Positions 1 to 5,359 of a stretch of DNA of 6,624 bases are shown here, piece after piece. The stretch spans positions 18,744-25,367 of the forward strand of contig PLYG01000030.1 of assembly GCA_003153335.1 (NCBI GenBank), read 5' to 3'. Position numbers and translations under genes: made by a program. The notes under the pieces are model-generated. The model made no database searches and was not told where the DNA came from. It saw nothing but the letters and a program-made list of their open reading frames with translations. Origin of the DNA: Betaproteobacteria bacterium. GTDB lineage: Bacteria; Pseudomonadota; Gammaproteobacteria; Burkholderiales; Casimicrobiaceae. Within the stretch, counting starts at the first letter, position 1; each line of letters begins with the position of its first letter.

Positions 1-401
1 AACAGTTGCGGTTTGACCTCGGTCTTGAGATCCAGCACCAGCCGGATCACCCCGGGCCGGTTCACGGCCAGGCGGATGCCTTGTATATACGGATCGGCGG
101 CACTGACCTTGGCCGCAAGCTGCTGCAACTCGGCCGTGATCTCGATGCCTTCCAGATCGAGCACCAGCCGCTCCGGATTCTTGACTGCGAGCAACTGATG
201 AACAATCGGCGCCGCCGACTCGATCGTCACCCGCGTATATTCCTTGGCCGGCCACAGCCGCGCGGACTGCACCGCGAGCGCATGGGCTTGACCCGGTATC
301 AAGCCGGCAAAAGCCGGCGCCGTCATCCAGCCCAGAAATCTCCGGCGCTCGAGCGAGATCAGCGCTTCACCGGTCCCAATGGGGCGAGTGCGGCGAGACA
401 T
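1..401 (-). CDS. amiC: N-acetylmuramoyl-L-alanine amidase AmiC, N-terminal part (runs off the window)
   Basis: Periplasmic zinc amidase that cleaves the amide bond between N-acetylmuramic acid and the stem peptide to split septal peptidoglycan. Only about 133 codons are visible. They hold a twin-arginine signal (ERRRFLG at residues 18-24, then a hydrophobic stretch and a likely cleavage site near AHALA, residues 38-42) and then most of an AMIN targeting domain from about residue 45 (SARLWPAKEYTRVTIES, NPERLVLDLEGIEI, RPGVIRLVLDLK). The catalytic Amidase_3 domain lies outside the window. The ATG at 401 is the first start in frame and makes the gene overlap the end of tsaE by 43 bases; no good ribosome binding site precedes it, so translational coupling to tsaE is likely (inference). 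A later start would cut into the Tat signal. The tsaE-amidase pair is a familiar arrangement in proteobacteria. Family call is firm; the exact start is less so. Confidence 0.9.
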   Translation of the reverse strand, partial: MSRRTRPIGTGEALISLERRRFLGWMTAPAFAGLIPGQAHALAVQSARLWPAKEYTRVTIESAAPIVHQLLAVKNPERLVLDLEGIEITAELQQLAAKVSAADPYIQGIRLAVNRPGVIRLVLDLKTEVKPQL

Positions 402-838
402 GCGTCAGCCCGCTCGCGCTTTACCGTCACCGTGCAGCGGCGGCCGTCCTCGACCACTTCGAGCACGATGTGCAGATCGGCGGGAGGCAACAAGGAGCCC
501 GCGCGTTCCGGCCATTCGATCAGGCAGATCGCGTCGTCGCGAAAGTATTCCCGAAAGCCCGCTTCTTCCCATTCTTCTGGTTCGCCGAGTCGATAAAAAT
601 CAAAGTGATACAAGTATAAACTCGAAACGGTATAAGGTTCAACCAATGTGTAGGTCGGGCTCTTGACCGGCCCGGTGATGTCCAACCCGCGCAACACTCC
701 CCGTACCAAGGTTGTTTTGCCGGCCCCGAGATCGCCGGAAAGTGTTATGACCATGCAGGGGACGAGCGCAGGCGCGATGGCGCGGCCCAGCGCTTCGGTG
801 GCGGCTGCGTCGGGGAGATTTAGAATGAGCGTATGCAT
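359..838 (-). CDS. tsaE: tRNA threonylcarbamoyladenosine biosynthesis ATPase TsaE
   Basis: Cytoplasmic P-loop ATPase that works with TsaB and TsaD to make N6-threonylcarbamoyladenosine at position 37 of ANN-decoding tRNAs. The 159-residue product has the Walker A loop GDLGAGKTT at residues 35-43, the family signature VKSPTYTLVEPY at 58-69, HFDFYR at 78-83 and LIEWPER at 106-112. Length is normal for the family. The ATG at 838 gives the typical N-terminus MHTLILNLPD; the frame stays open upstream to 1033, but that stretch is antisense to queG and unlike any TsaE. The start codon abuts the queG start on the opposite strand (shared ATGCAT, 833-838), so its promoter must lie inside queG; no clear promoter or ribosome binding site was seen there. 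amiC follows with a 43-base overlap, suggesting one operon. Confidence 0.95.
   Translation of the reverse strand: MHTLILNLPDAAATEALGRAIAPALVPCMVITLSGDLGAGKTTLVRGVLRGLDITGPVKSPTYTLVEPYTVSSLYLYHFDFYRLGEPEEWEEAGFREYFRDDAICLIEWPERAGSLLPPADLHIVLEVVEDGRRCTVTVKRERADACLAALAPLGPVKR
821..832 (+). promoter_or_regulatory. Candidate -10 element for queG, possibly giving a leaderless mRNA
   Basis: TAGAAT at 821-826 matches the sigma70 -10 consensus in five of six bases. Transcription usually starts seven bases after the hexamer, which here is the A of the queG start codon (833). The -35 region is poor (GTGGCG at 798-803). A GGGGAG at 812-817 lies 15 bases before the start, too far for a normal ribosome binding site. 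A leaderless queG transcript is therefore an inference from spacing. Confidence 0.35.
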
Positions 839-1918
839 ACGGGATTTCAGCAGCAGCCGGCGCGGCCGGCGGTAACCCCGGACGCCGCCGCCGCCCGCAT
901 CGCGGCATGGGCGTCGGGACTGGGGTTCCAGGAGATCGGGGTCGCCGACACCGATCTGTCGGCCGCCGAAGCGGGACTGCTCGACTGGCTGGCGGCGGGC
1001 TGCCATGGTGAGATGGATTATATGGCACGGCATGGCCTGAAACGCGCGCGCCCCGCCGAATTGACACCGGGCACGATACGCATCATCTCCGTGCGGATGA
1101 ACTATTGGCCTTCGGACGCCCGGGACGCTGAAGCAGTGCTAGCCGACTCGAAGCGCGGTTACGTTGCCCGTTACGCACTCGGACGCGACTACCACAAAGT
1201 GCTGCGCAATCGTCTCCAGCAACTCATCGGCCGGATGCGCGAAGACTTTGGTAGCCATGTGTTTCGCGCCTTTACGGACAGCGCACCGGTGCTTGAAGTG
1301 GCGCTGGCCGCGAAGGCGGGGCTGGGCTGGCGCGGCAAGCATACGCTGCTCCTCGACCGCGATGCCGGGTCGTATTTTTTTCTGGGCGAAATCTACACCG
1401 ATCTGCCTTTGCCGACCACGCCCGCGACCACTGAACATTGCGGCAGCTGCACTCGCTGCATCGATGCGTGCCCCACTGGCGCCATCATCGGCCCGTATCG
1501 CGTCGACGCCAGGCGCTGCATTTCCTACCTGACCATCGAGCATCCCGGCAGCATTCCCGAAGACCTGCGCCCTTTGATGGGCAATCGTATCTACGGCTGC
1601 GACGACTGCCAGCTCGTCTGCCCCTGGAACAAGTATGCGCAGGTCAGCACCGAGCCGGACTTCGAGGTCCGCAACGGACTCGATGACCCGGGCCTGGTGC
1701 AACTGTTCGCGTGGACCGCGGCTGAGTTCGAGGAGCGGCTGGCGGGCAGTCCGATCCGCCGGATCGGACACGAACGCTGGCTGCGCAATATCGCCGTGGC
1801 GCTGGGGAACGCGCCATCGACGCCGGCGGTTGTCGCCGCGCTTCGCAGCCGGGCGGATGATGCATCGCCCGTGGTGCGCGAACACGTGGCGTGGGGTCTG
1901 GAACAGCATGTCGGCTGA
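833..1918 (+). CDS. queG: Epoxyqueuosine reductase QueG
   Basis: Cytoplasmic cobalamin-dependent iron-sulfur enzyme that reduces epoxyqueuosine to queuosine at wobble position 34 of GUN-anticodon tRNAs. The 361-residue product has the N-terminal block GFQEIGVADTDL (31-42), HGEMDYMARHG (58-68), the DSAPVLE segment whose Asp149 matches the proposed catalytic acid of characterised QueG, and KAGLGWRGKHTLLL (161-174). It carries two [4Fe-4S] motifs: CGSCTRCIDACP (Cys203, 206, 209, 213), and Cys229 with CDDCQLVCPW (Cys256, 259, 263). The C-terminus (about 300-360) looks like the short HEAT-like tail of the family. Length fits (E. coli QueG is about 379). The ATG at 833 is the only possible start, because a TAG stop lies in frame at 821-823; that same TAG is part of a TAGAAT -10-like box. 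It faces tsaE head to head and converges on the Rieske gene. Confidence 0.96.
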   Translation: MHTGFQQQPARPAVTPDAAAARIAAWASGLGFQEIGVADTDLSAAEAGLLDWLAAGCHGEMDYMARHGLKRARPAELTPGTIRIISVRMNYWPSDARDAEAVLADSKRGYVARYALGRDYHKVLRNRLQQLIGRMREDFGSHVFRAFTDSAPVLEVALAAKAGLGWRGKHTLLLDRDAGSYFFLGEIYTDLPLPTTPATTEHCGSCTRCIDACPTGAIIGPYRVDARRCISYLTIEHPGSIPEDLRPLMGNRIYGCDDCQLVCPWNKYAQVSTEPDFEVRNGLDDPGLVQLFAWTAAEFEERLAGSPIRRIGHERWLRNIAVALGNAPSTPAVVAALRSRADDASPVVREHVAWGLEQHVG

Positions 1919-1963
1919 CAAACGAAAGCAATCGCTTGTGATGTGACGGTCGATGTCGACCTG

Positions 1964-1984
1964 CCCGTCTTTGATCCAGACGGG
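1964..1984. other. Small hairpin between the convergent queG and Rieske genes
   Basis: CCCGTCT at 1964-1970 and AGACGGG at 1978-1984 form a perfect 7-bp stem with a 7-base loop in the 121-base gap between two converging genes. Neither side has a T tract, so it is not a classical intrinsic terminator; it might slow polymerase or protect 3' ends. Nothing else recognisable lies in this gap. Confidence 0.25.
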
Positions 1985-2039
1985 ATTCACCAAGTCGAGC
2001 GGCAGAGGGAACAAAGGCACGGGTTTGGCCCGGTGCGTG

Positions 2040-3131
2040 TCACCTTCGATTCATGAATTCGCACACCAGGCGGTGGAAGTGGTGCACGCCGCTTTCGCGC
2101 GCCGGCGAATACCGGCCCCGCCGATAGAAGCACGAATCCATCCCGCGCTGCACCGCTTCGACAATCGCCTCATCCTCCATTTCGACCTGATCGAGCGCGC
2201 CGCCGGCGCCGGAATCGAGTTTCGCCGCGTCCCACACATAGGAGCGAAACGCGACGCGGGTACGGTCGATGGCCTCGGGCTGCACGACGTTCAGCGACAG
2301 GCCCCAGGGATAGAAGTTGAACATCAGGTTTGGGAACACCCACCAGTAGTAGGCAGCGACGCGCCGACCGTGATCCGGTGCGCCGGAAGGCTGATCGAAC
2401 GCGAGCTCGCCGTCCCTGGCGATCGCCACCTGCAGGTTGGCGTAGCGAAACAGCTCGCTGGCGTAGTTGCCGTAGTCGACGATATCGTTCAGGCCCGCGT
2501 GAACAAACGGGATGTGAAAGCCCTCCAGATAGTTGTCGACGTACAGCGCCCAGTGCGCATGGATCGTATAGTCGCGGCTGCGCGCGGGAGCGGGATCGAA
2601 CCGATCCACCGGCAGCCACGCGGGGCGCGCCATCATGTCGCGGAGAAATTCGGACAGCGGTGCTGCCGGATCGATCGCGGCAAAACCGCAATTGGCCCAC
2701 TCGCCAAACGGAATCCGCGGCAGATTGTCGGCGGCAGAAGGAAAGTTCTTCGCCTCGGCAAATTCCGGCATGAACGTCATGCGTCCGGCGAGATCGAAAC
2801 GCCGCGAGTGATACCCGCAGCGAATCTGGTCCGCGCGGCAGGCTTCGTTGACCAGAATGTTGCCGCGATGCGTGCATACGTTCGACAGGCAGTGCAAGGT
2901 GTCGTTCGTATCGCGGGCCAGCAGCAGCGGTTCGTCCAGGAGGCCGGGGAGCAGCGTTCGCGGAGAGAGCGAGCCCCTTGCCTCTACATCCGTCAGATCA
3001 CCGATCCATTGCCAAGTCTGCGCAAAAATGCGCTCCCTGGCCAACGCGTACGCCGCCGGGTCGCGATAAAAAGCACTGTCCAAGGTCGAAGCGAGCGTGA
3101 TGTCAGGATCGATGGAAAAACCGGTGGGCAT
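2040..3131 (-). CDS. Rieske non-heme iron oxygenase alpha subunit, substrate unknown
   Basis: Likely a catalytic oxygenase subunit that takes electrons from a separate reductase; none is encoded in the window. The 363-residue product has the early RIFAQTWQWIG motif (34-44), a Rieske [2Fe-2S] site CTHRG...CGYH (Cys86, His88, Cys105, His108) and a mononuclear iron site in DNYLEGFHIPFVH (His206, His211), with Asp320 of MEDEAIVEAVQRG as the probable third ligand. Glu203, three residues before His206, sits where aromatic-ring dioxygenases usually have the bridging Asp; Glu at this place is known from the carnitine oxygenase CntA. Overall form (NYLEGFH, AVQRGM, YRRGRYS) is nearer to the CntA / glycine betaine / choline monooxygenase side than to naphthalene dioxygenase. 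The ATG at 3131 has an AAGGAG ribosome binding site five bases upstream. The frame remains open to 3275, but that extension runs through a dispersed repeat. Family firm, substrate not determinable. Confidence 0.9.
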   Translation of the reverse strand: MPTGFSIDPDITLASTLDSAFYRDPAAYALARERIFAQTWQWIGDLTDVEARGSLSPRTLLPGLLDEPLLLARDTNDTLHCLSNVCTHRGNILVNEACRADQIRCGYHSRRFDLAGRMTFMPEFAEAKNFPSAADNLPRIPFGEWANCGFAAIDPAAPLSEFLRDMMARPAWLPVDRFDPAPARSRDYTIHAHWALYVDNYLEGFHIPFVHAGLNDIVDYGNYASELFRYANLQVAIARDGELAFDQPSGAPDHGRRVAAYYWWVFPNLMFNFYPWGLSLNVVQPEAIDRTRVAFRSYVWDAAKLDSGAGGALDQVEMEDEAIVEAVQRGMDSCFYRRGRYSPARESGVHHFHRLVCEFMNRR

Positions 3132-3142
3132 TGCGACTCCTT
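3132..3142 (-). promoter_or_regulatory. Ribosome binding site fixing the Rieske gene start
   Basis: On the minus strand AAGGAG (3142-3137) lies five bases before the ATG at 3131. It supports this start over the in-frame ATG at 3275, which has no such site and falls inside a repeat. Confidence 0.75.
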
Positions 3143-3247
3143 GCTCGTCATTTGCCGCGATCCGCGATTCTTGGGGATTTTCCGCCGCAGAGCAACCCTG
3201 ACGGCACCGCATCACCAGAGTTCGCACTGCGATCCGGCTCGATACAG

Positions 3248-3280
3248 GAGATAGGTATCGCTTCGCTCCACCCATCCTAT
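3248..3280. repeat. Dispersed WVERS-type repeat, copy 1
   Basis: This 33-base unit matches 5327-5359 at 29 of 33 positions in the same orientation. It is an imperfect inverted repeat: GATAGGT and ACCCATC flank a short GC-rich loop. Such units are scattered through betaproteobacterial genomes and often create false ORFs. Here it lies in the 257-base gap between the aminotransferase and the Rieske gene and creates the in-frame upstream extension of the latter (peptide MGGAKRYLSP). Confidence 0.65.
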
Positions 3281-3295
3281 GGTTTGTAGATGTCG

Positions 3296-3388
3296 TCAGC
3301 CCGCAGCAAGCCTCGCCACCGCCCTCTGCGTTCCGTCGCGGCCATAGGGTATGCCCTGCCCGGTAAGCGCGGCTTCCACGCCTGCCAG
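3296..3388 (-). pseudogene. Orphaned in-frame C-terminal tail of the aminotransferase
   Basis: Directly after the TGA, in the same frame, 30 sense codons translate to a peptide starting LAGVEAALTGQGIPYGRDG and ending in AVARLAAG, then TGA at 3298-3296. This is the usual helical C-terminal end of alanine/serine-glyoxylate aminotransferases (pattern LAGVEAAL..QGIP.G..G). With it the protein would be 396 residues, the normal family length. Codon use stays GC-rich and no frameshift is present, so the stop is either recent or sometimes bypassed. Confidence 0.75.
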
Positions 3389-4486
3389 TCAGCCCAGGAT
3401 CATCGCGGGATTCATGTCGCCGAGATGCCCGATGCGGAACACGCGGCCAGCGAGGGGGCCCAGCCCGCCGGCGACCGCCACCTGAAATCGCTCGCGCGCG
3501 ATCGTTCGCATCGGTTCCGGGTCGATGCCCGGCCCCATTTGCACAGTGGTAACGGAAACCGATCTCGCCTCCGGCACGCGGCCGAAGAACTGCAGCGCAC
3601 CGCCCTCGCTCCAGCCGGCCACCGCTGCGTGCACCGCATCGGCAAGCAGCCGGTGGCGCGCGAATACCTGCTCCAGGCCCTCATGAAAAATCAGGCCCAG
3701 CGCTACTTCCAGTCCCATCAACAAATTCTGCGGCGCGGTGCCGCAGAATTTGCGATAAGGCAGATCGCTCTTGCGCCGGCCCCAGTCCCAGTAATACCGG
3801 GGTGCGTGATTGCCGCCGGCAATCGCCATCGCGATGCTGTCCACTGCGACAAAGCCCACGCCCGGCGGGCACATCAGCCCTTTTTGCGAAGCCCCGACGA
3901 CGACATTGGCGCGGATCTCGTCCATTGCAAACGGCGCCGCGCCCAGAGATGCCACGACGTCCACCACGAACAGCGCAGGGTGTCCGGTCGCGTCGATCGC
4001 GGCGCGCAGTGCGCGCAAATCGCTGGTGAGGCCGCTGGCAGTGTCGGTGTGCACGACGAACACCGCGACGATTTCGTGACGGGTATCCGCGCGCAGCACC
4101 TCCGCCACCGCGTTGGCGTCGATCGGATAGCCTTCGCTCCATGGCGTGCGTATGACCTTGCAGCCAAGCGCCTCGGACTCCACCGCCCACGACTCCGAGA
4201 AATGCCCGGTGCCGGGAATCAGCACGGTCTGCCCAGGCGCGACCAGGTTGACAATGGCTGCTTCCCACGCGCCATGGCCGTTGGCCGCGTACATGAACAC
4301 ATCGGCGTCCCGTGTCTGCAACAGGCGCTTGAGTCCGTTTTCGCAGGACATGATGATGGGCATCATCCGCGGATCGGCCAGATCCATGGGCTGAAAGCTC
4401 ATCGCGTGCATGACCTCGTCGGGCACGCGGGTCGGGCCGGGAGCGTGGAGAAAGCGATGGCCGGGGATGCGTTTGCTTGAATTCAT
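3389..4486 (-). CDS. Class V PLP aminotransferase (alanine/serine-glyoxylate type), C-terminally truncated by an in-frame TGA
   Basis: Probably a cytoplasmic aminotransferase using glyoxylate as amino acceptor with alanine or serine as donor. Seen in the 365-residue product: HAPGPTRVP (14-22), AANGHGAWEA (67-76), GTGHFSESW (92-100), HTDTASG (146-152), Asp176 in FVVDVVAS for the pyridine nitrogen, the PLP lysine Lys202 in GASQKGLM, and the substrate-carboxylate Arg351 in FRIGHLGDMN. The catalytic core is thus complete. Family members usually continue about 30 residues past the position where this frame meets TGA (3391-3389), and the same frame continues past it with exactly such a tail down to 3296. 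The reading is either a recent nonsense mutation, a sequencing error, or readthrough. The ATG at 4486 is the first start that fits the family N-terminus; no clear ribosome binding site precedes it. A -10-like TAAAAT lies at 4519-4514. Confidence 0.88.
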   Translation of the reverse strand: MNSSKRIPGHRFLHAPGPTRVPDEVMHAMSFQPMDLADPRMMPIIMSCENGLKRLLQTRDADVFMYAANGHGAWEAAIVNLVAPGQTVLIPGTGHFSESWAVESEALGCKVIRTPWSEGYPIDANAVAEVLRADTRHEIVAVFVVHTDTASGLTSDLRALRAAIDATGHPALFVVDVVASLGAAPFAMDEIRANVVVGASQKGLMCPPGVGFVAVDSIAMAIAGGNHAPRYYWDWGRRKSDLPYRKFCGTAPQNLLMGLEVALGLIFHEGLEQVFARHRLLADAVHAAVAGWSEGGALQFFGRVPEARSVSVTTVQMGPGIDPEPMRTIARERFQVAVAGGLGPLAGRVFRIGHLGDMNPAMILG

Positions 4487-4506
4487 GCTGTCACGGTTTG
4501 TTGAAG

Positions 4507-4519
4507 TCCTGGCATTTTA
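4507..4519 (-). promoter_or_regulatory. Weak candidate -10 box for the aminotransferase gene
   Basis: On the minus strand TAAAAT (4519-4514) matches the -10 consensus in five of six bases and would start transcription near 4507, about 20 bases before the ATG at 4486. The -35 region (GGTCAA) is poor. The rest of 4520-4673 shows no gene I can support. Confidence 0.25.
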
Positions 4520-4673
4520 ACCGGTCTGCATCGTCCTTGACCGCAGCGCACACGGTGGGATCGATGGTGTGGTAGTGCAAGTTGGGACCGAGCCGCCTCC
4601 GATTGCGCTGACCCAATGGCCGGGAACTGCCGCGTCAGGCAAATACTTCTCGACCCGCACCCTCCCAGACGAC

Positions 4674-4701
4674 AAAAAAAGGCAGGACGTGCCTGCCTTT
4701 T
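4674..4701 (-). terminator. Strong intrinsic terminator of the 11-mer repeat protein gene
   Basis: On the minus strand AAAAGGCAGG and CCTGCCTTTT form a 10-bp stem with a 5-base loop (CACGT), and the T run continues to 4674 (seven T in total). It begins about 20 bases after the TAA of the upstream gene (4724-4722). The flanking A and T runs also make it usable from the other strand. It separates this gene from the aminotransferase. Confidence 0.9.
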
Positions 4702-4721
4702 CCGAAGCGTTATCCTGGGAC

Positions 4722-5051
4722 TTACTTGGGCGTGGACGCTTTTGCGTCGGCTTTCGCTTCCTTGGCTTCGGCCTTGACTTCCTTGGCATCGGCCTTGGCT
4801 TCGGCCTTGACTTCCTTGGCATCGGCCTTGACTTTGGCCTTGACTTTCTTGGCATTCGACTTGACCTTGGCTTTCACTTCCTTGGCGTCCGCCTTGACTT
4901 CGGCCTTCGCCACCTTGGCGTCGGCCTTGACTTCAGCTTTTGCTTCCTTGGCGTCGGCCTTGATGGCTTGGGTCGTGGACGGAGCAGGCGATTGGGCGAA
5001 AACGGCGGCGGCAAAGAGTGCAGCAACTGCGACAGCGATTAATTTCTTCAT
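4722..5051 (-). CDS. Small secreted Lys/Ala-rich protein of 11-residue repeats (LEA-like), function unknown
   Basis: The 109-residue product starts with a clear Sec signal peptide (MKK, a hydrophobic run LIAVAVAALFAAAVFA, likely cleavage near AVFA-QS, residues 19-20), so it should reach the periplasm or beyond. After a short linker (SPAPSTTQAI) residues 31-96 are six tandem 11-residue repeats with consensus KADAKEVKAEV and then a partial copy. It has no Cys, Trp or Tyr and is rich in Lys, Ala, Glu and Asp, so it should form a long basic amphipathic helix or be disordered in solution. Eleven-residue repeats of Ala, Lys and Glu are the hallmark of group 3 LEA proteins. AlgP/histone H1-like KAAAK proteins are an alternative, but those are cytoplasmic and lack a signal peptide. 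The start is supported by GAGGG seven bases upstream (5063-5059). It has its own terminator and looks monocistronic. Function not known. Confidence 0.85.
   Translation of the reverse strand: MKKLIAVAVAALFAAAVFAQSPAPSTTQAIKADAKEAKAEVKADAKVAKAEVKADAKEVKAKVKSNAKKVKAKVKADAKEVKAEAKADAKEVKAEAKEAKADAKASTPK
4740..4961 (-). repeat. 33-bp tandem repeat encoding the 11-residue units
   Basis: Six complete 33-base units (4961-4929, 4928-4896, 4895-4863, 4862-4830, 4829-4797, 4796-4764) followed by a partial unit to 4740. The units at 4829-4797 and 4796-4764 are identical in all 33 bases; the others differ at several positions, and the unit at 4862-4830 is the most divergent (KSNAKKVKAKV). This points to a recent duplication of one unit. 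Confidence 0.9.
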
Positions 5052-5075
5052 CTGGAAACCCTCACGATTATTGAG

Positions 5076-5098
5076 AAAAAAGTCGACCCACTCGACTT
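5076..5098 (-). other. Hairpin with T run upstream of the repeat-protein gene
   Basis: On the minus strand AAGTCGA (5098-5092) and TCGACTT (5086-5080) form a perfect 7-bp stem with loop GTGGG, continuing into a T run to 5076. It resembles a modest intrinsic terminator or attenuator. It lies 25 bases before the ATG at 5051, and about 260 bases after the yqaA stop, so it could end yqaA readthrough or control the 4722-5051 gene. Confidence 0.35.
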
Positions 5099-5326
5099 AT
5101 TTGCCTTAACGCATCAAGAAGAAGATTGGTTTACCTGCCGCGAAGATTGAGAAAACCAGGCGCAACACCGTAAATAGTCTGTATATACGCAAGACATCCC
5201 GGAAAGCCGACACTACGCTGCGCTGGCTCCCCGCAATCCTTTGCCCCGCTGTGGACTTTCCGACCACAGGGCGAGTGCCGCGACGACTGAATTCCGTGCC
5301 AATTGATGCGCACCGTGTGTTTCCGC
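5099..5326. other. Non-coding stretch between yqaA and the repeat-protein gene
   Basis: No gene supported here. The whole gap 5052-5355 is 304 bases and holds, on the minus strand, the 5' region of the repeat-protein gene, a hairpin (5076-5098) and a dispersed repeat (5327-5359). A short inverted repeat CTGTGG / CCACAG occurs at 5249-5254 and 5264-5269. An open minus frame (5354-5106) starts inside the dispersed repeat and has no recognisable domain, so I treat it as spurious. Confidence 0.5.
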
Positions 5327-5359
5327 GAGATGGGTATCGCTGCGCTCGACCCATCCTAC
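5327..5359. repeat. Dispersed WVERS-type repeat, copy 2, overlapping the end of yqaA
   Basis: Second copy, differing from the first at four of 33 positions and in the same orientation. It folds as GATGGGT / ACCCATC around a short GC-rich loop. Read on the minus strand it begins GTAGGATGGGTCGAGCG; the TAG in it (5358-5356) is the stop codon of the upstream membrane-protein gene. In another minus frame it encodes VGWVERSDTH, the typical artefact peptide of this repeat class. Confidence 0.7.

Noticed and set aside
839..1033. N-terminal extension of tsaE to an ATG at 1033
   Set aside because: The extra 65 residues are antisense to queG, rich in Arg and Gly, and unlike TsaE; the family N-terminus begins at the ATG at 838.
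1953..3254. Long plus-strand open frame of 433 codons
   Set aside because: It is the antisense shadow of the Rieske gene, a usual effect of high GC at third positions; no domain is recognisable.
3132..3275. N-terminal extension of the Rieske oxygenase to 3275
   Set aside because: It translates through the dispersed repeat (MGGAKRYLSP...) and lacks a ribosome binding site, while the ATG at 3131 has a good one and fits the family.
3370..3391. Selenocysteine insertion at the aminotransferase TGA
   Set aside because: No selenoprotein of this family is known to me and the downstream stem is too close and unlike a bacterial SECIS; mutation, error or readthrough are simpler.
3290..4480. Long plus-strand open frame of 396 codons
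   Set aside because: Antisense to the aminotransferase, whose motifs and PLP lysine are clear on the minus strand.
4491..4616. Short minus-strand frame ending just before the aminotransferase start (IDPTVCAAVKDDADRLKC...)
   Set aside because: It looks somewhat protein-like and its stop is only four bases from the next ATG, but it has only TTG starts, no well-placed ribosome binding site and no recognisable family, so it is not supported as a gene.
4740..4961. 33-bp repeats considered as a CRISPR array
   Set aside because: The units are directly adjacent without spacers and encode an in-frame protein repeat.
4569..5042. Plus-strand frame with repeated GLDFLGIGLDFG-like peptides
   Set aside because: The pattern is the reverse complement of the 33-bp coding repeat; it also reads through the terminator hairpin. 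The minus-strand product with signal peptide and 11-mers is the real gene.
5106..5354. Minus-strand frame of 82 codons starting inside the repeat
   Set aside because: Its start belongs to the dispersed repeat, there is no ribosome binding site and the sequence has no domain; a typical repeat-derived false ORF.
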